Origin: Dermabacter indicis | Lineage (GTDB): Bacteria > Actinomycetota > Actinomycetes > Actinomycetales > Dermabacteraceae | Length of the DNA: 33,387 bases | Assembly: GCA_001403775.1 (NCBI GenBank) | Contig: CYUG01000012.1 | Location: forward strand, 368,620-402,006 | Reading direction: 5' to 3' | In this document: piece after piece, positions 14,845-24,394 of the stretch | Layout: each line of letters starts with the position of its first letter | Numbering within the stretch: the stretch's first letter is position 1 | Translations under genes and position numbers: made by a program | The notes under the pieces: model-generated | What the model saw: only the letters and a program-made list of their open reading frames with translations | Databases searched by the model: none | Told to the model about the DNA's origin: nothing

Positions 14845-16870
14845 GGCGATCCATATAGCGGTAGAGGAAGGCGGCGAGTTCGGCGCGCGTTGTGTGGTTG
14901 AAGGGGCGGTAGGTGCCGTCATCCCACCCGCGTGAGATTCCGGTCGAGCCCATCCATTTGATTTCCTTCTCGAATATGAGGGAGGAATTGACGTCGTTGA
15001 ACCCGTTGTAGTTCACGCCCCTGAGGCTTTCGCCGGAAGCGCGGAAAAGAAATGTTGCCATGGCATCGCGGAGAATCGGCTGGAAGGGTCGGAATTCCCA
15101 TCCGCCTCGAACCTTCCAGCCCGTCGTGAGTCCGGTTGCCTGGGCCCAGCAGATCTCCTTGTAGAAGGGCTGGCTTTGGTCCACGTCGAGGAACGGGGAG
15201 CGCCGTGGAGCCGTGTATGCGGGCTCGCCGGCGATGCGGTACATGTAGGCGATGACCGCGTCGCGCCACACAGGAATCTGCGGGCGGAACGTTCGGTCGG
15301 GCCATCCGCGAATCACTCCGTGGTCGGCGAGGGTGTTGATCTCGTGGGCGAAGATGAGGTTGTCGGGGACGTCGTTGAAGTGCTTTGTACGGGGTGCGCT
15401 ATCTGAAGCGCGGACGAAGGTGACCTTACCGTTGACCTTTTTCGCGGTGCCGTTTTCGAAGCGCTGCGTCTCGCCTGCGGTGCTTTGCACAGGGCGGCCC
15501 CACGAACCCTTCCAGTCGGCAGCGAACGCGCTCTTGTGCGCCGTGGTGCGTCCACCTGCCGTGAGGATCAGGCCTTTCGTGAGGCGCGTGGCGTCGAAGC
15601 CGCCTTCGGGGCGCCGCACGTGGGTGACGGTGCCGAACGCGGCTTTACTGCCACCGTTCACGAAAGCCACGAGATGCTCGGGGTAGCGGCTCTTGAAATC
15701 CGTGAGTTTTTGCTGCACGAGCCTGCGCAGGGCGGGGAGCTGGCCGTAGTACGTGTCACCCGGGCAGTCGGTGTAGTTAACGTCGCGGTGGGCGAACACG
15801 TGCGGCATGGAGAACGTTCCGGTGCGCTTCACGCGAGAGATGGTGACGGTCCACTCTTCGCTTCCGTAAACGTCCTGGATGAAAGCGCTGCCGAGCTTCC
15901 ACGCGGCGGCCGTCGCGATAGCGTTGAGCGCGGCGGTGGGAACGGGAATGTCCATGTAGTCGCCCATAACGGAGATGCCACACGAACCGGTGTTGAAGCC
16001 TCGCGCATGGGCGCCGGCGACGTTGCGGTGGAGGCCGCCGCTGCGGCCTTCGAAGATTTGGCCGTATTTGTCGACGACGATGTTGTAGCCGAGGTCGGCC
16101 CAGCCGAGCGTGTCGTGATGGTAGGCGAACATGCCGCGCACGATCTGCGGGCTTTGCGCCTTCGAGTAGTTGTTGGAGCCACCGGTGTGGTGGATGCAAA
16201 TCGCTTTGATTTCCTTCGCGTAGCTGAGGCGCGCGGCTTTCACCGATCCCGCATTCCACTCCTTGCGGGTAATGAACGTCGGTGCACCGGTGCCGGGCGT
16301 GACGGTCGCGGGGAGGATGCGGGTGATGCCGGTGTCGCCGCCGCTCGAGGCGAGGCGTACGTCGCTTCCAGCTTCGGAGGTCGTGATGAGGTGCGCGGTG
16401 AGCTGGTCAGAGACGTCGTGCCCGTCGCGGAATGCGCGTACGTTGACTGCGCTCGAGGGGCCGAGCCACACCGCGTCGGTCGCGTTTTCGTCGATGTCGG
16501 TCATGAGCTCTGCGCTGATCCAGTCACCCCAGTCACCAGTGTTGATGTCTTGGCCCTGGAATTCAACGACGTCGGGGGCGTCGGTGTCATTTGGCCATGT
16601 TGCCGCAGCCATCGTGATGTAGCCGGCGACCTGTTTTGCGTCGGTGCCGTCAAGCTCGGGGCTCTTTTCCGAGCGGCCTTGGGTCTCCACCGTGTCGGTG
16701 CGTGCGAGGTCGCGGTCCACGACGGCCGTATCGCCGCCGCTCGGTGCGGGGGCACCGTCGGCGAGGGCGAGGCCCATGCCTGCTGCGCTCACGCCTGCAA
16801 CGGCAAGGGGAGTGACGACGCCGATCTTGAGAAGGGCGCGACGGTTGACGGGGGATTTTTCGAAGCTCAT
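14831..16870 (-). CDS. Tat-exported N-acetylmuramoyl-L-alanine amidase (PGRP/amidase_2) with three SLH repeats
   Basis: This 679-residue exported enzyme starts at ATG 16870. A twin-arginine signal (NRRALLK at residues 9-15, hydrophobic to about 37) is followed by an Ala/Asp-rich linker and a beta-rich stretch. The PGRP/amidase_2 domain spans about 198-390: zinc ligands H228 (CIHHTGG), H361 (FAHRDVNY) and C369 (TDCPGD) are present, with GYNIVVDKYGQIFEGR. A basic linker of about 100 residues follows, then three S-layer-homology repeats at about 497-548, 558-611 and 622-675, each with F-DV...GI..GW..-FRP..-.RDAM.-FLYR features. The family cleaves the lactyl-amide bond of peptidoglycan. It is co-transcribed with the pyruvyl transferase. 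The ribosome binding site is weak. Confidence 0.9.
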   Translation of the reverse strand: MSFEKSPVNRRALLKIGVVTPLAVAGVSAAGMGLALADGAPAPSGGDTAVVDRDLARTDTVETQGRSEKSPELDGTDAKQVAGYITMAAATWPNDTDAPDVVEFQGQDINTGDWGDWISAELMTDIDENATDAVWLGPSSAVNVRAFRDGHDVSDQLTAHLITTSEAGSDVRLASSGGDTGITRILPATVTPGTGAPTFITRKEWNAGSVKAARLSYAKEIKAICIHHTGGSNNYSKAQSPQIVRGMFAYHHDTLGWADLGYNIVVDKYGQIFEGRSGGLHRNVAGAHARGFNTGSCGISVMGDYMDIPVPTAALNAIATAAAWKLGSAFIQDVYGSEEWTVTISRVKRTGTFSMPHVFAHRDVNYTDCPGDTYYGQLPALRRLVQQKLTDFKSRYPEHLVAFVNGGSKAAFGTVTHVRRPEGGFDATRLTKGLILTAGGRTTAHKSAFAADWKGSWGRPVQSTAGETQRFENGTAKKVNGKVTFVRASDSAPRTKHFNDVPDNLIFAHEINTLADHGVIRGWPDRTFRPQIPVWRDAVIAYMYRIAGEPAYTAPRRSPFLDVDQSQPFYKEICWAQATGLTTGWKVRGGWEFRPFQPILRDAMATFLFRASGESLRGVNYNGFNDVNSSLIFEKEIKWMGSTGISRGWDDGTYRPFNHTTRAELAAFLYRYMDRRGLL

Positions 16871-16909
16871 GGGGAAGTGCTTTCGTGTGTGGGGGAAGTC
16901 GGCTTCACC

Positions 16910-16952
16910 ATAGCCCACGCGGCCCTTCGTTGGGAAGGCCCGCGTGGGCTAT
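16910..16952 (-). terminator. Strong hairpin after purL (U-less terminator candidate)
   Basis: A 13-bp stem (16910-16922 with 16940-16952) plus an inner 5-bp stem (16924-16928 with 16934-16938) closes over a 5-nt loop. No T-run follows in the purL direction. It fits the I-shaped terminators reported in actinobacteria. It lies between the purL stop and the amidase start, both on the minus strand. Confidence 0.7.
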
Positions 16953-16964
16953 TGCGCCCGCGGT

Positions 16965-19259
16965 TTAGGCGAGGTGCTCGGGGAGCGTGCGTGCGCGGCG
17001 CTCGTGAAGCTCCGCGAGGGGGAAGGTTCCGACGCTCGTGAGCTCCAGATCGTTGCCACCGCTTGTGCCGATGCGCACCGCGGGTACGGCGGCGTTGCGC
17101 GCGAGCTCTTTGAGGGCGGGGGCGTCGTCAGCGCGCACGGCGATGATGGCGCGCGCATGCGATTCGGAGACGAGGGCGGTGAGCGTGTCGATGCCGTCGC
17201 GCTCGGTGATTGGTGACACGTCGATCGTTGCCCCAACGTCGAATCGTGTCGCCGATTCGACGAGCGACTGGAAGAGGCCGCCTTCGCTCAGGTCGTGGCT
17301 CGCGCGCGCGAGGCCCTTTTCTGCGGCGGCGATAAGCACGGAGGCGAGTCCCTTTTCCTTCTCGAGCGACACGTGAGGGGGTGTGCCGCCGAGGTGGGAG
17401 TGGGTGGCGTCGGCCCATGCCGAACCCGAGAGTTCCTCGCGGGTTTCGCCGAGGAGATAGATCTCGAGGTCGTCTTCGTGCCAGCCGGAGGGCACGCGTG
17501 TCGCGACGTCGTCGAATACGCCGAGAACGCCGACGACAGGGGTCGGGTAGATCGCGGAGTCGAGGCGTCCGGGTTCGCCCGTGGAGTTGTAGAGGGAGAC
17601 GTTGCCGCCGGTCACGGGAACCTCGAGTTCCTGGCAAGCGTCGGCGAGCCCCGTGATCGCTTCAACGAATTGCCACATGCGGTCGGGGTCTTCGGGCGAG
17701 CCGAAGTTGAGGCAATCGGTTACGGCGAGGGGACGTGCACCTGCCGTGGCGACGTTGCGGTAGGCCTCGGCGAGTGCGGCACGGGCTCCTTCGCTCGGGT
17801 TGAGCATGGTGTAGCGGCCGTTGCCGTCGGTCGCGATCGCTACGCCGCGTCCGGTTTCCTCGTCGATGCGGAGCACGCCCGCGTCGTCGGGGGACGCGAG
17901 TGCGGTGTTGCCGCCCACGTAGCGGTCATATTGGTCGGTGACCCAACCGGTGCTCGCGAGGTTCGGGGACGTCGTGAGGTTCCACAGTTGCGCCACGAGC
18001 TCTTCGGCATGTGCGGGGCGGGGGAGGTCCTCGGCGCGGTTGGTTTCGAGGTCGTCCTGCCACGCTGGGCGCGCGAAGGGGCGCTCGTAGGTGGGGCCCT
18101 CGTGCGCAACGGTTGTGGGGTCAACGTCGACGATGCGCTTGCCGTAGTGGTCGATCGTGAGGCGGCCTTCTCCAGTGACCTCACCGATGACGGCGGCTTC
18201 GACGCCCCATTTCTCGGTGATCGCGAGGAAGTCCTCCAGGTTCTCGGGGGTGACGACGGCCATCATGCGCTCTTGCGATTCACTCATGAGAATCTCGCCC
18301 GCGGTGAGCGTGGGGTCGCGTAGAAGCACGTTTTCAAGGTCGATGTGCATGCCGGAGCCGCCGTTGGAGGCGAGTTCGCTCGTGGCACACGAGATGCCCG
18401 CGGCGCCGAGATCCTGGATGCCCTCGACGATCTTCTTAGCGAAGAGCTCGAGGCAGCATTCGATGAGGAGTTTTTCCATGAACGGATCGCCGACCTGGAC
18501 GCTTGGGCGCTTCGCGGGTCCTTCGTCTTCGAAGGTTTCGGAGGCGAGGATCGACGCGCCGCCGATGCCGTCACCGCCCGTGCGTGCGCCGAACAGGATG
18601 ACCTTGTTGCCGGCTCCAGTCGCGGAAGCGAGGTGGATGTCCTCGTGCCGTAGCACGCCTACGGCGAGAGCGTTGACGAGGGGGTTCGTTTGGTAGGCAG
18701 CATCGAACACGGTTTCGCCGCCGATGTTGGGAAGTCCAAGGCTGTTGCCGTAGCCGCCGATGCCGGTGACGACACCGTGGGCGACACGTGCCGTGTCGGG
18801 GTGGTCGATGGCGCCGAAGCGAAGCTGATCCATGACGGCGACGGGGCGTGCACCCATCGAGATGATGTCGCGAACGATGCCGCCGACGCCCGTGGCAGCG
18901 CCCTGGTAGGGCTCGACGTAGCTCGGGTGGTTGTGCGATTCGACCTTGAATGTCACTGCCCAGCCGTCTCCGATGTTCACCACGCCCGCATTCTCGCCGA
19001 TGCCAACGAGGAGGTTTTCCTTCATCACGGGGGTCTGCTTCTGACCGAACTGCTTGAGGTGCACTTTCGAGGATTTGTAGGAGCAGTGCTCCGACCACAT
19101 GACGGAGTACATGGCGAGTTCGGCGTTCGTGGGGCGGCGGCCGAGGATTTCGCGGATTTTTGCGTACTCCTCTTCCCTGAGGCCGAGGTCGGCCCACGGC
19201 TGCGTTTCGTTCGGGGTTTCGCGTGCCCGTTCGATCGTGTCTGGCTCGTGGGTGTTCAT
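16965..19259 (-). CDS. purL: Phosphoribosylformylglycinamidine synthase subunit PurL (small form)
   Basis: This 764-residue synthetase converts FGAR, ATP and glutamine-derived ammonia to FGAM, step 4 of purine synthesis. It is the small Bacillus-type PurL that needs PurQ and PurS, both encoded in this window. The catalytic motif SEHCSYKSS (H58) and the PurM-like repeats ([31 protein letters not shown], later TGGNVSLYN) are intact. The ATG at 19259 has GGAGGACAG upstream. It stands apart from purS-purQ, with four plus-strand genes between them. A hairpin follows its stop. Confidence 0.98.
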   Translation of the reverse strand: MNTHEPDTIERARETPNETQPWADLGLREEEYAKIREILGRRPTNAELAMYSVMWSEHCSYKSSKVHLKQFGQKQTPVMKENLLVGIGENAGVVNIGDGWAVTFKVESHNHPSYVEPYQGAATGVGGIVRDIISMGARPVAVMDQLRFGAIDHPDTARVAHGVVTGIGGYGNSLGLPNIGGETVFDAAYQTNPLVNALAVGVLRHEDIHLASATGAGNKVILFGARTGGDGIGGASILASETFEDEGPAKRPSVQVGDPFMEKLLIECCLELFAKKIVEGIQDLGAAGISCATSELASNGGSGMHIDLENVLLRDPTLTAGEILMSESQERMMAVVTPENLEDFLAITEKWGVEAAVIGEVTGEGRLTIDHYGKRIVDVDPTTVAHEGPTYERPFARPAWQDDLETNRAEDLPRPAHAEELVAQLWNLTTSPNLASTGWVTDQYDRYVGGNTALASPDDAGVLRIDEETGRGVAIATDGNGRYTMLNPSEGARAALAEAYRNVATAGARPLAVTDCLNFGSPEDPDRMWQFVEAITGLADACQELEVPVTGGNVSLYNSTGEPGRLDSAIYPTPVVGVLGVFDDVATRVPSGWHEDDLEIYLLGETREELSGSAWADATHSHLGGTPPHVSLEKEKGLASVLIAAAEKGLARASHDLSEGGLFQSLVESATRFDVGATIDVSPITERDGIDTLTALVSESHARAIIAVRADDAPALKELARNAAVPAVRIGTSGGNDLELTSVGTFPLAELHERRARTLPEHLA

Positions 19260-19347
19260 GCGCGCGGCTGTCCTCCGTGTCGGTTGTTCTCAGCACCTTG
19301 TATTTTACGACCTCGCGCGAAAGAGCATGGAATGAAAGAGTGGGGGT
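19260..19347. promoter_or_regulatory. Divergent promoter region of purL and the MaoC-like gene
   Basis: An AT-rich patch (19301-19307) supplies TAAAAT on the minus strand (19307-19302) and TATTTT on the plus strand (19301-19306) as overlapping -10 candidates. Neither has a convincing -35 box. The 88-nt spacing between divergent starts makes promoters here necessary. No PUR-box or purine-riboswitch motif was recognised. Confidence 0.4.
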
Positions 19348-20283
19348 ATGTCGCCCACCACGAAGACCCTCGCGCGCGTACCGAGCGCTGCGGCCGCGTG
19401 GGCGGCAATTCTCACGCGTCCTCCGCGCGTCCGCTCCGAGAGCCTTCCCGATCTCCGCTATGTCGTGCGTGAGGTGAGCGTGGACCGAGCGCGTGCAGAG
19501 CGCTTCGCGCGCCTCGTTTCCGCTCCTCGCCTGGAGCCCTGGCCGAGGGCGCAGATCGTGCATCCCGGTTTTGTGCATGCGCTCGCACAACCGCTTGGCC
19601 TGGCGCTCATGGCGCGCCCGCGTTTTCCACTTCCCGCTCTCGGGCTCGTGCACGTCAAGAATTCGCTTCTCTTGCACAGGCCCGTGCGTGTGGGGGAGAG
19701 GCTCGATATCGAAACGCGCGTGGGTTCCCTTACGAGCACGCCCGAGGGCCGCACGTGCGAGGTCGTTTCGGTGTTCACGCGAGGGGAGGAGATCCTCGCG
19801 ACGGACGTGTCGACGTACCTTTTGCGTGGCTCGGCGGCGCGCGGGGCTCGAGAGAGTGCTCAGGGGTGGAAGGAGTCGCGCCCTCTCGCTTCGCATGCGC
19901 CGCGCTCGCGGTGGAAGCTTCCCGCGGGGATCGGGAGAGAATTCGCGCGAGTGAGCGGGGATGCACACCCGATCCACGTGAGTACGCTCAGCGCACGCGC
20001 GCTCGGGGCACCGGCTCCGCTTGCGCACGGTATGTTTCTTGGCTCTCGTGCGCTCAGCGAAATCGGCTCTGGCGTGCGCTCACCGCTGCTGTGGGAGCTG
20101 GAGTTCCCCTCGCTTCCGCCTCTTCCCGCAACCGTGTGGGTGCGATACGAGCGCAAGGAGAAGGCGGAGCCGGCAGGCGGGTCGGTGGTGTTTTCGGGGT
20201 TCAGCCTTCGGGAGCCGACGCCCGCCGAGCGATCGGCGCACCTCAACTTTTTCGGGAGTGTCCGCACCCTCGTTTTGGCGTGA
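19348..20283 (+). CDS. MaoC-like acyl hydratase/dehydratase (double hot-dog protein)
   Basis: This 311-residue protein has the R-specific hydratase signature FARVSGDAHPIHVS, with catalytic-type D205 and H210, followed by LGAPAPLAHGMFL. The N-terminal half (about 35-160) looks like a second, degenerate hot-dog domain (VHPGFVHALAQPLGLAL). Family members hydrate enoyl thioesters in fatty-acid or polyketide metabolism, and in actinobacteria stand-alone versions accompany type I FAS or mycolate enzymes. No lipid genes are adjacent, so the substrate is unknown. The ATG at 19348 has GAAAGAGTGGGGG upstream. It faces purL across a short divergent promoter region. Confidence 0.75.
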   Translation: MSPTTKTLARVPSAAAAWAAILTRPPRVRSESLPDLRYVVREVSVDRARAERFARLVSAPRLEPWPRAQIVHPGFVHALAQPLGLALMARPRFPLPALGLVHVKNSLLLHRPVRVGERLDIETRVGSLTSTPEGRTCEVVSVFTRGEEILATDVSTYLLRGSAARGARESAQGWKESRPLASHAPRSRWKLPAGIGREFARVSGDAHPIHVSTLSARALGAPAPLAHGMFLGSRALSEIGSGVRSPLLWELEFPSLPPLPATVWVRYERKEKAEPAGGSVVFSGFSLREPTPAERSAHLNFFGSVRTLVLA

Positions 20284-20441
20284 TGTCGTCGTGCGACCCC
20301 CACGAGAGGAGCGGGGTGCAGCCGTGTTCAGGAGGGTAGAGGGTTCAGGAACGCGGCGAGAGTGCGCGTTAGTGTGAAATCCGCAGAGAAAAAGGAGCGG
20401 TGAGCACGTGCCCCGCTCGAAGGTGCGGACGAAGGAGTGCC

Positions 20442-20729
20442 ATGCCCCTGTACGAGTTCCGGTGCGGTGAAGGTCACCTCAGCGAAGCACTGTTGCCCAT
20501 GAGCAGCACGACTCGAGAACGCCAGTGCCCCGAGTGCGAGAACCCCGCAAAGCGCCTCGTGAGCGCCCCCGCGGTGCGCTCGCTCAACCCGGCCCTGACG
20601 AATGCGATTGATTCGGCGAACCGCAGCGCGTATGAGCCTCAGGTTCATTCGTCGCTTCCCTCTTCGCCTGGCGCGAAGCCCACCCCCGTGTCGCACGACC
20701 CGCGCCATCGTGCACTTCCGCGTCCCTGA
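20442..20729 (+). CDS. FmdB-type zinc-ribbon protein
   Basis: This 95-residue protein starts MPLYEFRCGEGH at ATG 20442, with GAAGGAG upstream. FmdB proteins carry two Cys pairs near the N-terminus. Here the second, CPEC (C29, C32), is intact, but the first is C8 with H12 in place of a CxxC pair, so the zinc site is altered. RLVSAPAV follows, then a Ser/Pro-rich tail. The family was named for a putative regulator encoded with formamidase; its molecular role is poorly defined. The formamidase gene follows after 34 nt in the same direction, which supports the name. A possible -10 TAGTGT lies at 20370-20375. Confidence 0.8.
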   Translation: MPLYEFRCGEGHLSEALLPMSSTTRERQCPECENPAKRLVSAPAVRSLNPALTNAIDSANRSAYEPQVHSSLPSSPGAKPTPVSHDPRHRALPRP

Positions 20730-20763
20730 CGCACTCGGGTAGGCGAGCAAAGGAGCACACGCA

Positions 20764-22020
20764 ATGCCTAAGAATCTTTTTCCGCTTGATTCCACCAAAT
20801 CGTTCAAAGACCAGGACATCGTTGGTCACAACCGCTGGCACCCGGACATCCCCGCGGCCGTCACGGTGAATCCGGGTGACACGTTCAGGATCGATTGCCG
20901 CGAGTGGTTCGATGGCGACATCAAGAATGACGACAGCGCCCAGGACATCCTGGAGGCGCCCGTGAGCAAGGTACACGCGCTCTCGGGCCCGTTCCACATC
21001 AAGGGCGCGAAGCCGGGTGACTTGCTCATCGTCGACATCCTCGACGTGGGCCCGATTCCGCAGGAAGACGAGGGCCCACTTGCGGGGCAGGGCTGGGGCT
21101 ACACCGGTATTTTCGCGAAGAACAACGGCGGTAGCTTCCTCGTCGATCAATTCCCGGATGCGTACAAGGCCGTGTGGGACTTCAACGGCCAGACCGCCAC
21201 GTCGCGCCACGTCCCCGGCGTGTCGTTCACGGGCCTCATTCACCCGGGCCTCATGGGCACCGCGCCCTCGCACGAGCTGCTCAAGAAGTGGAACGACCGC
21301 GAGGCCGCTCTCATCGCGACCGATCCGAACCGCCTGCCTCCGCTCGCGCTTCCGCCCGAGCCGAAGGACGCCGTGCTCGGCACCCTGACAGGCGAGGATT
21401 TTGACCGCGTCGCAGCCGAGGGCGCGCGCACCGCACCCCCTCGTGAGAACGGCGGCAACCAGGACATCAAGAACCTCTCGAAGGGCACGCGCGTGTTCTA
21501 TCCCGTGTACGTGGATGGCGCGCACTTCTCGGTTGGCGATCTGCACTTCTCGCAGGGCGACGGCGAGATTACGTTCTGCGGCGGCATCGAAATGTCGGGC
21601 TTTATCGACGTGCATGTCGATGTCATCCCCGGCGGCATGGACAAGTACAACGTCAAGGAAAACGCGATCTTCATGCCCGGCAACGTTGAGCCGCGCTACA
21701 GCGAGTGGATTTCCTTCTCGGGCACGTCCGTGACGCTCGATGGTGAGCAGCGCTACCTCGATTCGCAGCTCGCCTATCAGCGTGCATGCCTCCACGCGAT
21801 CGACTACCTCACGACCTTCGGCTGGAGCCCCGAGCAGGTATTCCTCATGCTCGGTGCCGCCCCGATCGAGGGCCGTTTCTCCGGTGTCGTGGACATCCCG
21901 AACTCGTGCGCGACCGTGTACATCCCGACCGCAATCTTCGACATTGACGTGCGCCCCGGTGCGGGAGACGTGCCGAAGATCGATCCGGGCATTGGCGCAC
22001 CGCGCGCCGCGAACGCGTAA
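20764..22020 (+). CDS. fmdA: Formamidase/acetamidase (FmdA/AmdA family)
   Basis: This 418-residue enzyme hydrolyses formamide to formate and ammonia; family members may also use acetamide. Landmarks are HNRWHPDIPAAVTVNPGD near the start, the central LIHPGLMGTAPSHELL and GGNQDIKNLSKGTRVFYPV, and EQVFLMLGAAPIEGR near the C-terminus. The length is typical. The ATG at 20764 has AAAGGAG upstream. It forms an operon with the FmdB-like gene and is followed by a strong hairpin. No amide porin or transporter is present. Substrate preference between formamide and acetamide cannot be read from the sequence. Confidence 0.93.
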   Translation: MPKNLFPLDSTKSFKDQDIVGHNRWHPDIPAAVTVNPGDTFRIDCREWFDGDIKNDDSAQDILEAPVSKVHALSGPFHIKGAKPGDLLIVDILDVGPIPQEDEGPLAGQGWGYTGIFAKNNGGSFLVDQFPDAYKAVWDFNGQTATSRHVPGVSFTGLIHPGLMGTAPSHELLKKWNDREAALIATDPNRLPPLALPPEPKDAVLGTLTGEDFDRVAAEGARTAPPRENGGNQDIKNLSKGTRVFYPVYVDGAHFSVGDLHFSQGDGEITFCGGIEMSGFIDVHVDVIPGGMDKYNVKENAIFMPGNVEPRYSEWISFSGTSVTLDGEQRYLDSQLAYQRACLHAIDYLTTFGWSPEQVFLMLGAAPIEGRFSGVVDIPNSCATVYIPTAIFDIDVRPGAGDVPKIDPGIGAPRAANA

Positions 22021-22039
22021 CGCACGCGCGTGACACCGC

Positions 22040-22083
22040 CGAGGGCGGGAGGAGCTTCGAAAGGGGTACACCTCTCGCCCTCG
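22040..22083 (+). terminator. Strong hairpin after the formamidase gene (U-less terminator candidate)
   Basis: A 13-bp stem pairs 22040-22052 with 22071-22083 (one G-U pair) around an 18-nt loop. No T-run follows. It starts 20 nt after the stop codon and ends 11 nt before the -10-like box of the next gene, so it probably insulates the two. Confidence 0.7.
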
Positions 22084-22093
22084 CGCGATGTCG

Positions 22094-22099
22094 TAGTCT
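22094..22099 (+). promoter_or_regulatory. -10 box of a probably leaderless methyltransferase transcript
   Basis: TAGTCT lies 7 nt upstream of the ATG at 22107, and no Shine-Dalgarno sequence is present between them. This is the spacing seen for leaderless actinobacterial mRNAs. No -35 box is recognisable. Confidence 0.5.
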
Positions 22100-22106
22100 C
22101 GAAGAC

Positions 22107-23294
22107 ATGACCTTCGCCCTTGACGAGAATGCCGACGCACTTGACCGCCTCATTGCCCACGATGCCGCGGAGTATGCGGAGTACGTGGAGGGTGTTGCCG
22201 GCGACATTCTCGTCCTCGATGACCGCTCGGGTGCACTCACGGCCTGGGCGCTGGAAAAGGCGGGGGAGCGCTCGCGGGTGTTCGTACGCGCGGTTTCGCG
22301 GGCGCACGCAGCAGCGGCACGCACCGCAGGGGCGAAGTGCGGGGAGTCCGACGCTCGCCTGCTCATCGCCGGTGACAATTCTTCCGCCCTCGACCTCGGT
22401 TCCTTCCTCGCGGAGCACGATTTTCGCGGGAGCCTCGCGCTCGGGCGGCTTCCGAAGTCCCTCGCGGCGCTCGAAGAGAACGCGCGCAGCCTCTCGCGCC
22501 ATGCGCGTGGGGCAGGTACGGAGATGACGCTCGTCCTCGGCGGTGCGACCAAACACATGACGAGGTCGATGAACGACGCCCTCGCGACCGCTTTTGGTGA
22601 CGTCCACGGCCTGCGTGGCAAAGGCAAGTTCCGTTCGCTTTACGCCTCAGCTCCGCTCAAGGGCGTCGCTCCGCCGCTCGCACGTCGCTCGGCGTGGAAC
22701 AACGGTGAGCTCGTGGCTTGCGGCGGAGTATTCTCCGGCGCGAAAGCTGACCGCGGGGGACAAGCGCTCGCTCGTGTGGCTTCAGCGTGGATCGCGACTG
22801 CTGTCGAGCGTGGGATCATCGCCTCGCCTCGCGTTCTCGACCTCGGCAGCGGGAACGGCATGCTTTCCCTCGCCGTGAGTGAGGCGGCTGCGCGCACCGG
22901 AGCGGCCCTCTCCCTCACGGCAACCGATGTCGATCTCGACGCGGTGCGCTCAACGCACGCTACTCTCGCGCCCTATTCGTGGCAGCCGGGGATCGACGTG
23001 CGGGTCACGTGGGACGATGCAGCGGCGCAGGAAGCGCCGGAATCCTTTGATCTCGTGATGCTCAACCCGCCGTTTCACGACGGTACGCGCGTAGACGCAA
23101 CCCTCGTCGAGCCCCTGCTCGAGGCGGCGCACCGCGTCCTTGAGCCCGGCGGGGAACTGCTCCTCGTGCACAACTCGCACCTTCGCTACCGGGCGCTGCT
23201 CGAACGGCGCTTTTCCGCGACGAAAGAGGTGAGCCGCGACCGCACGTTTACCGTGCTGAGCGCGACGAAAGCGATCTCGAAGGGCGAGCGTTAG
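22107..23294 (+). CDS. SAM-dependent methyltransferase, RsmC/RlmG type (probable rRNA guanine-N2 methyltransferase)
   Basis: This 395-residue protein has the two-domain layout of RsmC/RlmG. An N-terminal degenerate methyltransferase-like half (about 1-190) is followed by a catalytic half with motif I LDLGSGNG (244-251), the acidic ATDVD, and the catalytic NPPFH (320-324). The NPPF motif marks amino-group methylation of guanine in rRNA. Whether the target is 16S G1207 or 23S G1835 cannot be decided by eye. It seems leaderless (see the -10 box at 22094). Its stop TAG overlaps the convergent purQ stop within four bases (23291-23294), so no terminator separates the two. Confidence 0.88.
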   Translation: MTFALDENADALDRLIAHDAAEYAEYVEGVAGDILVLDDRSGALTAWALEKAGERSRVFVRAVSRAHAAAARTAGAKCGESDARLLIAGDNSSALDLGSFLAEHDFRGSLALGRLPKSLAALEENARSLSRHARGAGTEMTLVLGGATKHMTRSMNDALATAFGDVHGLRGKGKFRSLYASAPLKGVAPPLARRSAWNNGELVACGGVFSGAKADRGGQALARVASAWIATAVERGIIASPRVLDLGSGNGMLSLAVSEAAARTGAALSLTATDVDLDAVRSTHATLAPYSWQPGIDVRVTWDDAAAQEAPESFDLVMLNPPFHDGTRVDATLVEPLLEAAHRVLEPGGELLLVHNSHLRYRALLERRFSATKEVSRDRTFTVLSATKAISKGER

Positions 23295-24019
23295 TCGAGG
23301 ATCGAGTTCATGACGGACGCGAAGAACCCGAGGCCGTCCACGCCCGTACGCGTGCCCTCGCCGGGAACATCCGGGCCGAAACCGGCCTCAACGGCGTGCT
23401 CGGGGTGGGGCATGAGGCCCACGACGTTGCCGTATTTGTTCGTGATGCCCGCGATCCCTCGGTAGGAGCCGTTCGGGTTGTCCTCGAAACCTGCGGGGCC
23501 GCCCTTGGCGCCCTCGGCGTAGCGGAACACCACCCGGTTCTCGGCCTCGAGTTCATCGAGCGTTTTTTCGTCAGCGACGTAGAGCCCATCCTGGTTCTTG
23601 AGCGGAACCGTGATGACCTGGCCCTCTTCGTACGCGGTCGTCCACGCCGTGCGGTTGTTCTCCACTCGAAGCGGTTGATCGCGGCACACGAACGTGCGAT
23701 GAGCATTCTTGATCATCGACCCCGGAAGAAGGTGGGTCTCGGTCAGAATCTGGAAACCATTGCAAATGCCGAGCACAGGCATTCCCCCCTTCGCGGCATC
23801 GACAACGCGCTCCATGATCGGGGCGAAGCGCGAGATTGCGCCCGCACGCAAGTAATCGCCATAGCTGAACCCGCCGGGCAAAATGACCGCATCGACATCC
23901 CGCAGATCGTCGTCCGCGTGCCATAGCGCTACGGGCTCGGCGCCCGCAATTTTTACGGCGCGCAGCGCATCGCGATCATCGAGCGTACCCGGGAAGGTCA
24001 CCACACCGATTGCGGGCAT
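23291..24019 (-). CDS. purQ: Phosphoribosylformylglycinamidine synthase, glutaminase subunit PurQ
   Basis: This 242-residue class I glutamine amidotransferase supplies ammonia to PurL. The nucleophile C86 lies in GICNGFQIL and the His/Glu of the triad in MPHPEH near the C-terminus. The start [18 protein letters not shown] is typical. Its ATG at 24019 shares one base with the purS stop, so the two are coupled. The stop overlaps that of the convergent methyltransferase gene. It works as a complex with PurS and PurL. Confidence 0.98.
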   Translation of the reverse strand: MPAIGVVTFPGTLDDRDALRAVKIAGAEPVALWHADDDLRDVDAVILPGGFSYGDYLRAGAISRFAPIMERVVDAAKGGMPVLGICNGFQILTETHLLPGSMIKNAHRTFVCRDQPLRVENNRTAWTTAYEEGQVITVPLKNQDGLYVADEKTLDELEAENRVVFRYAEGAKGGPAGFEDNPNGSYRGIAGITNKYGNVVGLMPHPEHAVEAGFGPDVPGEGTRTGVDGLGFFASVMNSILD

Positions 24020-24276
24020 CAGGCCTGCTCCTCCTCGACGCGCACAGAGACGACATCCTCGATCACGGGGTTCGAGAGAAGCTCGGTCGCGGCCTCCCGG
24101 ACGCGCTCGAGAACTTCGTTCGTCACCTCACCCTCAACTTCGAGCTCGAAACGTTTGCCTTGGCGAACCGAGGTAATCTGCTCAAAATTGAGGCGCCCAA
24201 GGGCGCCGAGAACGGCCTTCCCCTGCGGGTCAAGAATCTCGGGTTTGGGCATCACGTCGACGATGAGACGGGGCAT
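24019..24276 (-). CDS. purS: Phosphoribosylformylglycinamidine synthase subunit PurS
   Basis: This 85-residue protein starts [22 protein letters not shown], the family signature, and bridges PurQ to PurL in the FGAM synthase complex. The ATG at 24276 with GGAGATGAC upstream is preferred to longer frames that reach 24336, which lack similarity. It overlaps purQ by 1 nt. PurS presence matches the small PurL encoded 4.8 kb away. A promoter candidate lies about 70 nt upstream. Confidence 0.97.
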   Translation of the reverse strand: MPRLIVDVMPKPEILDPQGKAVLGALGRLNFEQITSVRQGKRFELEVEGEVTNEVLERVREAATELLSNPVIEDVVSVRVEEEQA

Positions 24277-24342
24277 GTCATCTCCAGAAAAGCAGTAGGC
24301 ACGAAGGTGTCGTCGAAAACTGCGCAGGGTGCGCACTTCCTG

Positions 24343-24371
24343 ATTCTACCGGCCCGTGCGGCCTGCGCTCA
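24343..24371 (-). promoter_or_regulatory. Probable purS-purQ promoter
   Basis: On the minus strand a good -10 TAGAAT (24348-24343) stands 17 nt after a weak -35 TGAGCG (24371-24366). Transcription would start near 24336, giving a leader of about 60 nt. It partly overlaps the promoter area of the divergent hydrolase gene. Confidence 0.5.
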
Positions 24372-24382
24372 TCTTTCGCCCC

Positions 24383-24388
24383 TACGGT
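24383..24388 (+). promoter_or_regulatory. -10 box of a probably leaderless hydrolase transcript
   Basis: TACGGT lies 6 nt upstream of the ATG at 24395, without a Shine-Dalgarno sequence or -35 box. This is leaderless spacing. Confidence 0.45.
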
Positions 24389-24394
24389 GGCGGT

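Noticed and set aside
15485-17041. A 518-codon plus-strand frame opposite the amidase gene
   Set aside because: The amidase on the other strand has a clear Tat signal, catalytic residues and SLH repeats; this frame has none.
20584-22140. A 518-codon minus-strand frame opposite the formamidase operon
   Set aside because: Antisense shadow of fmdA with Arg/His-rich composition and no family features.
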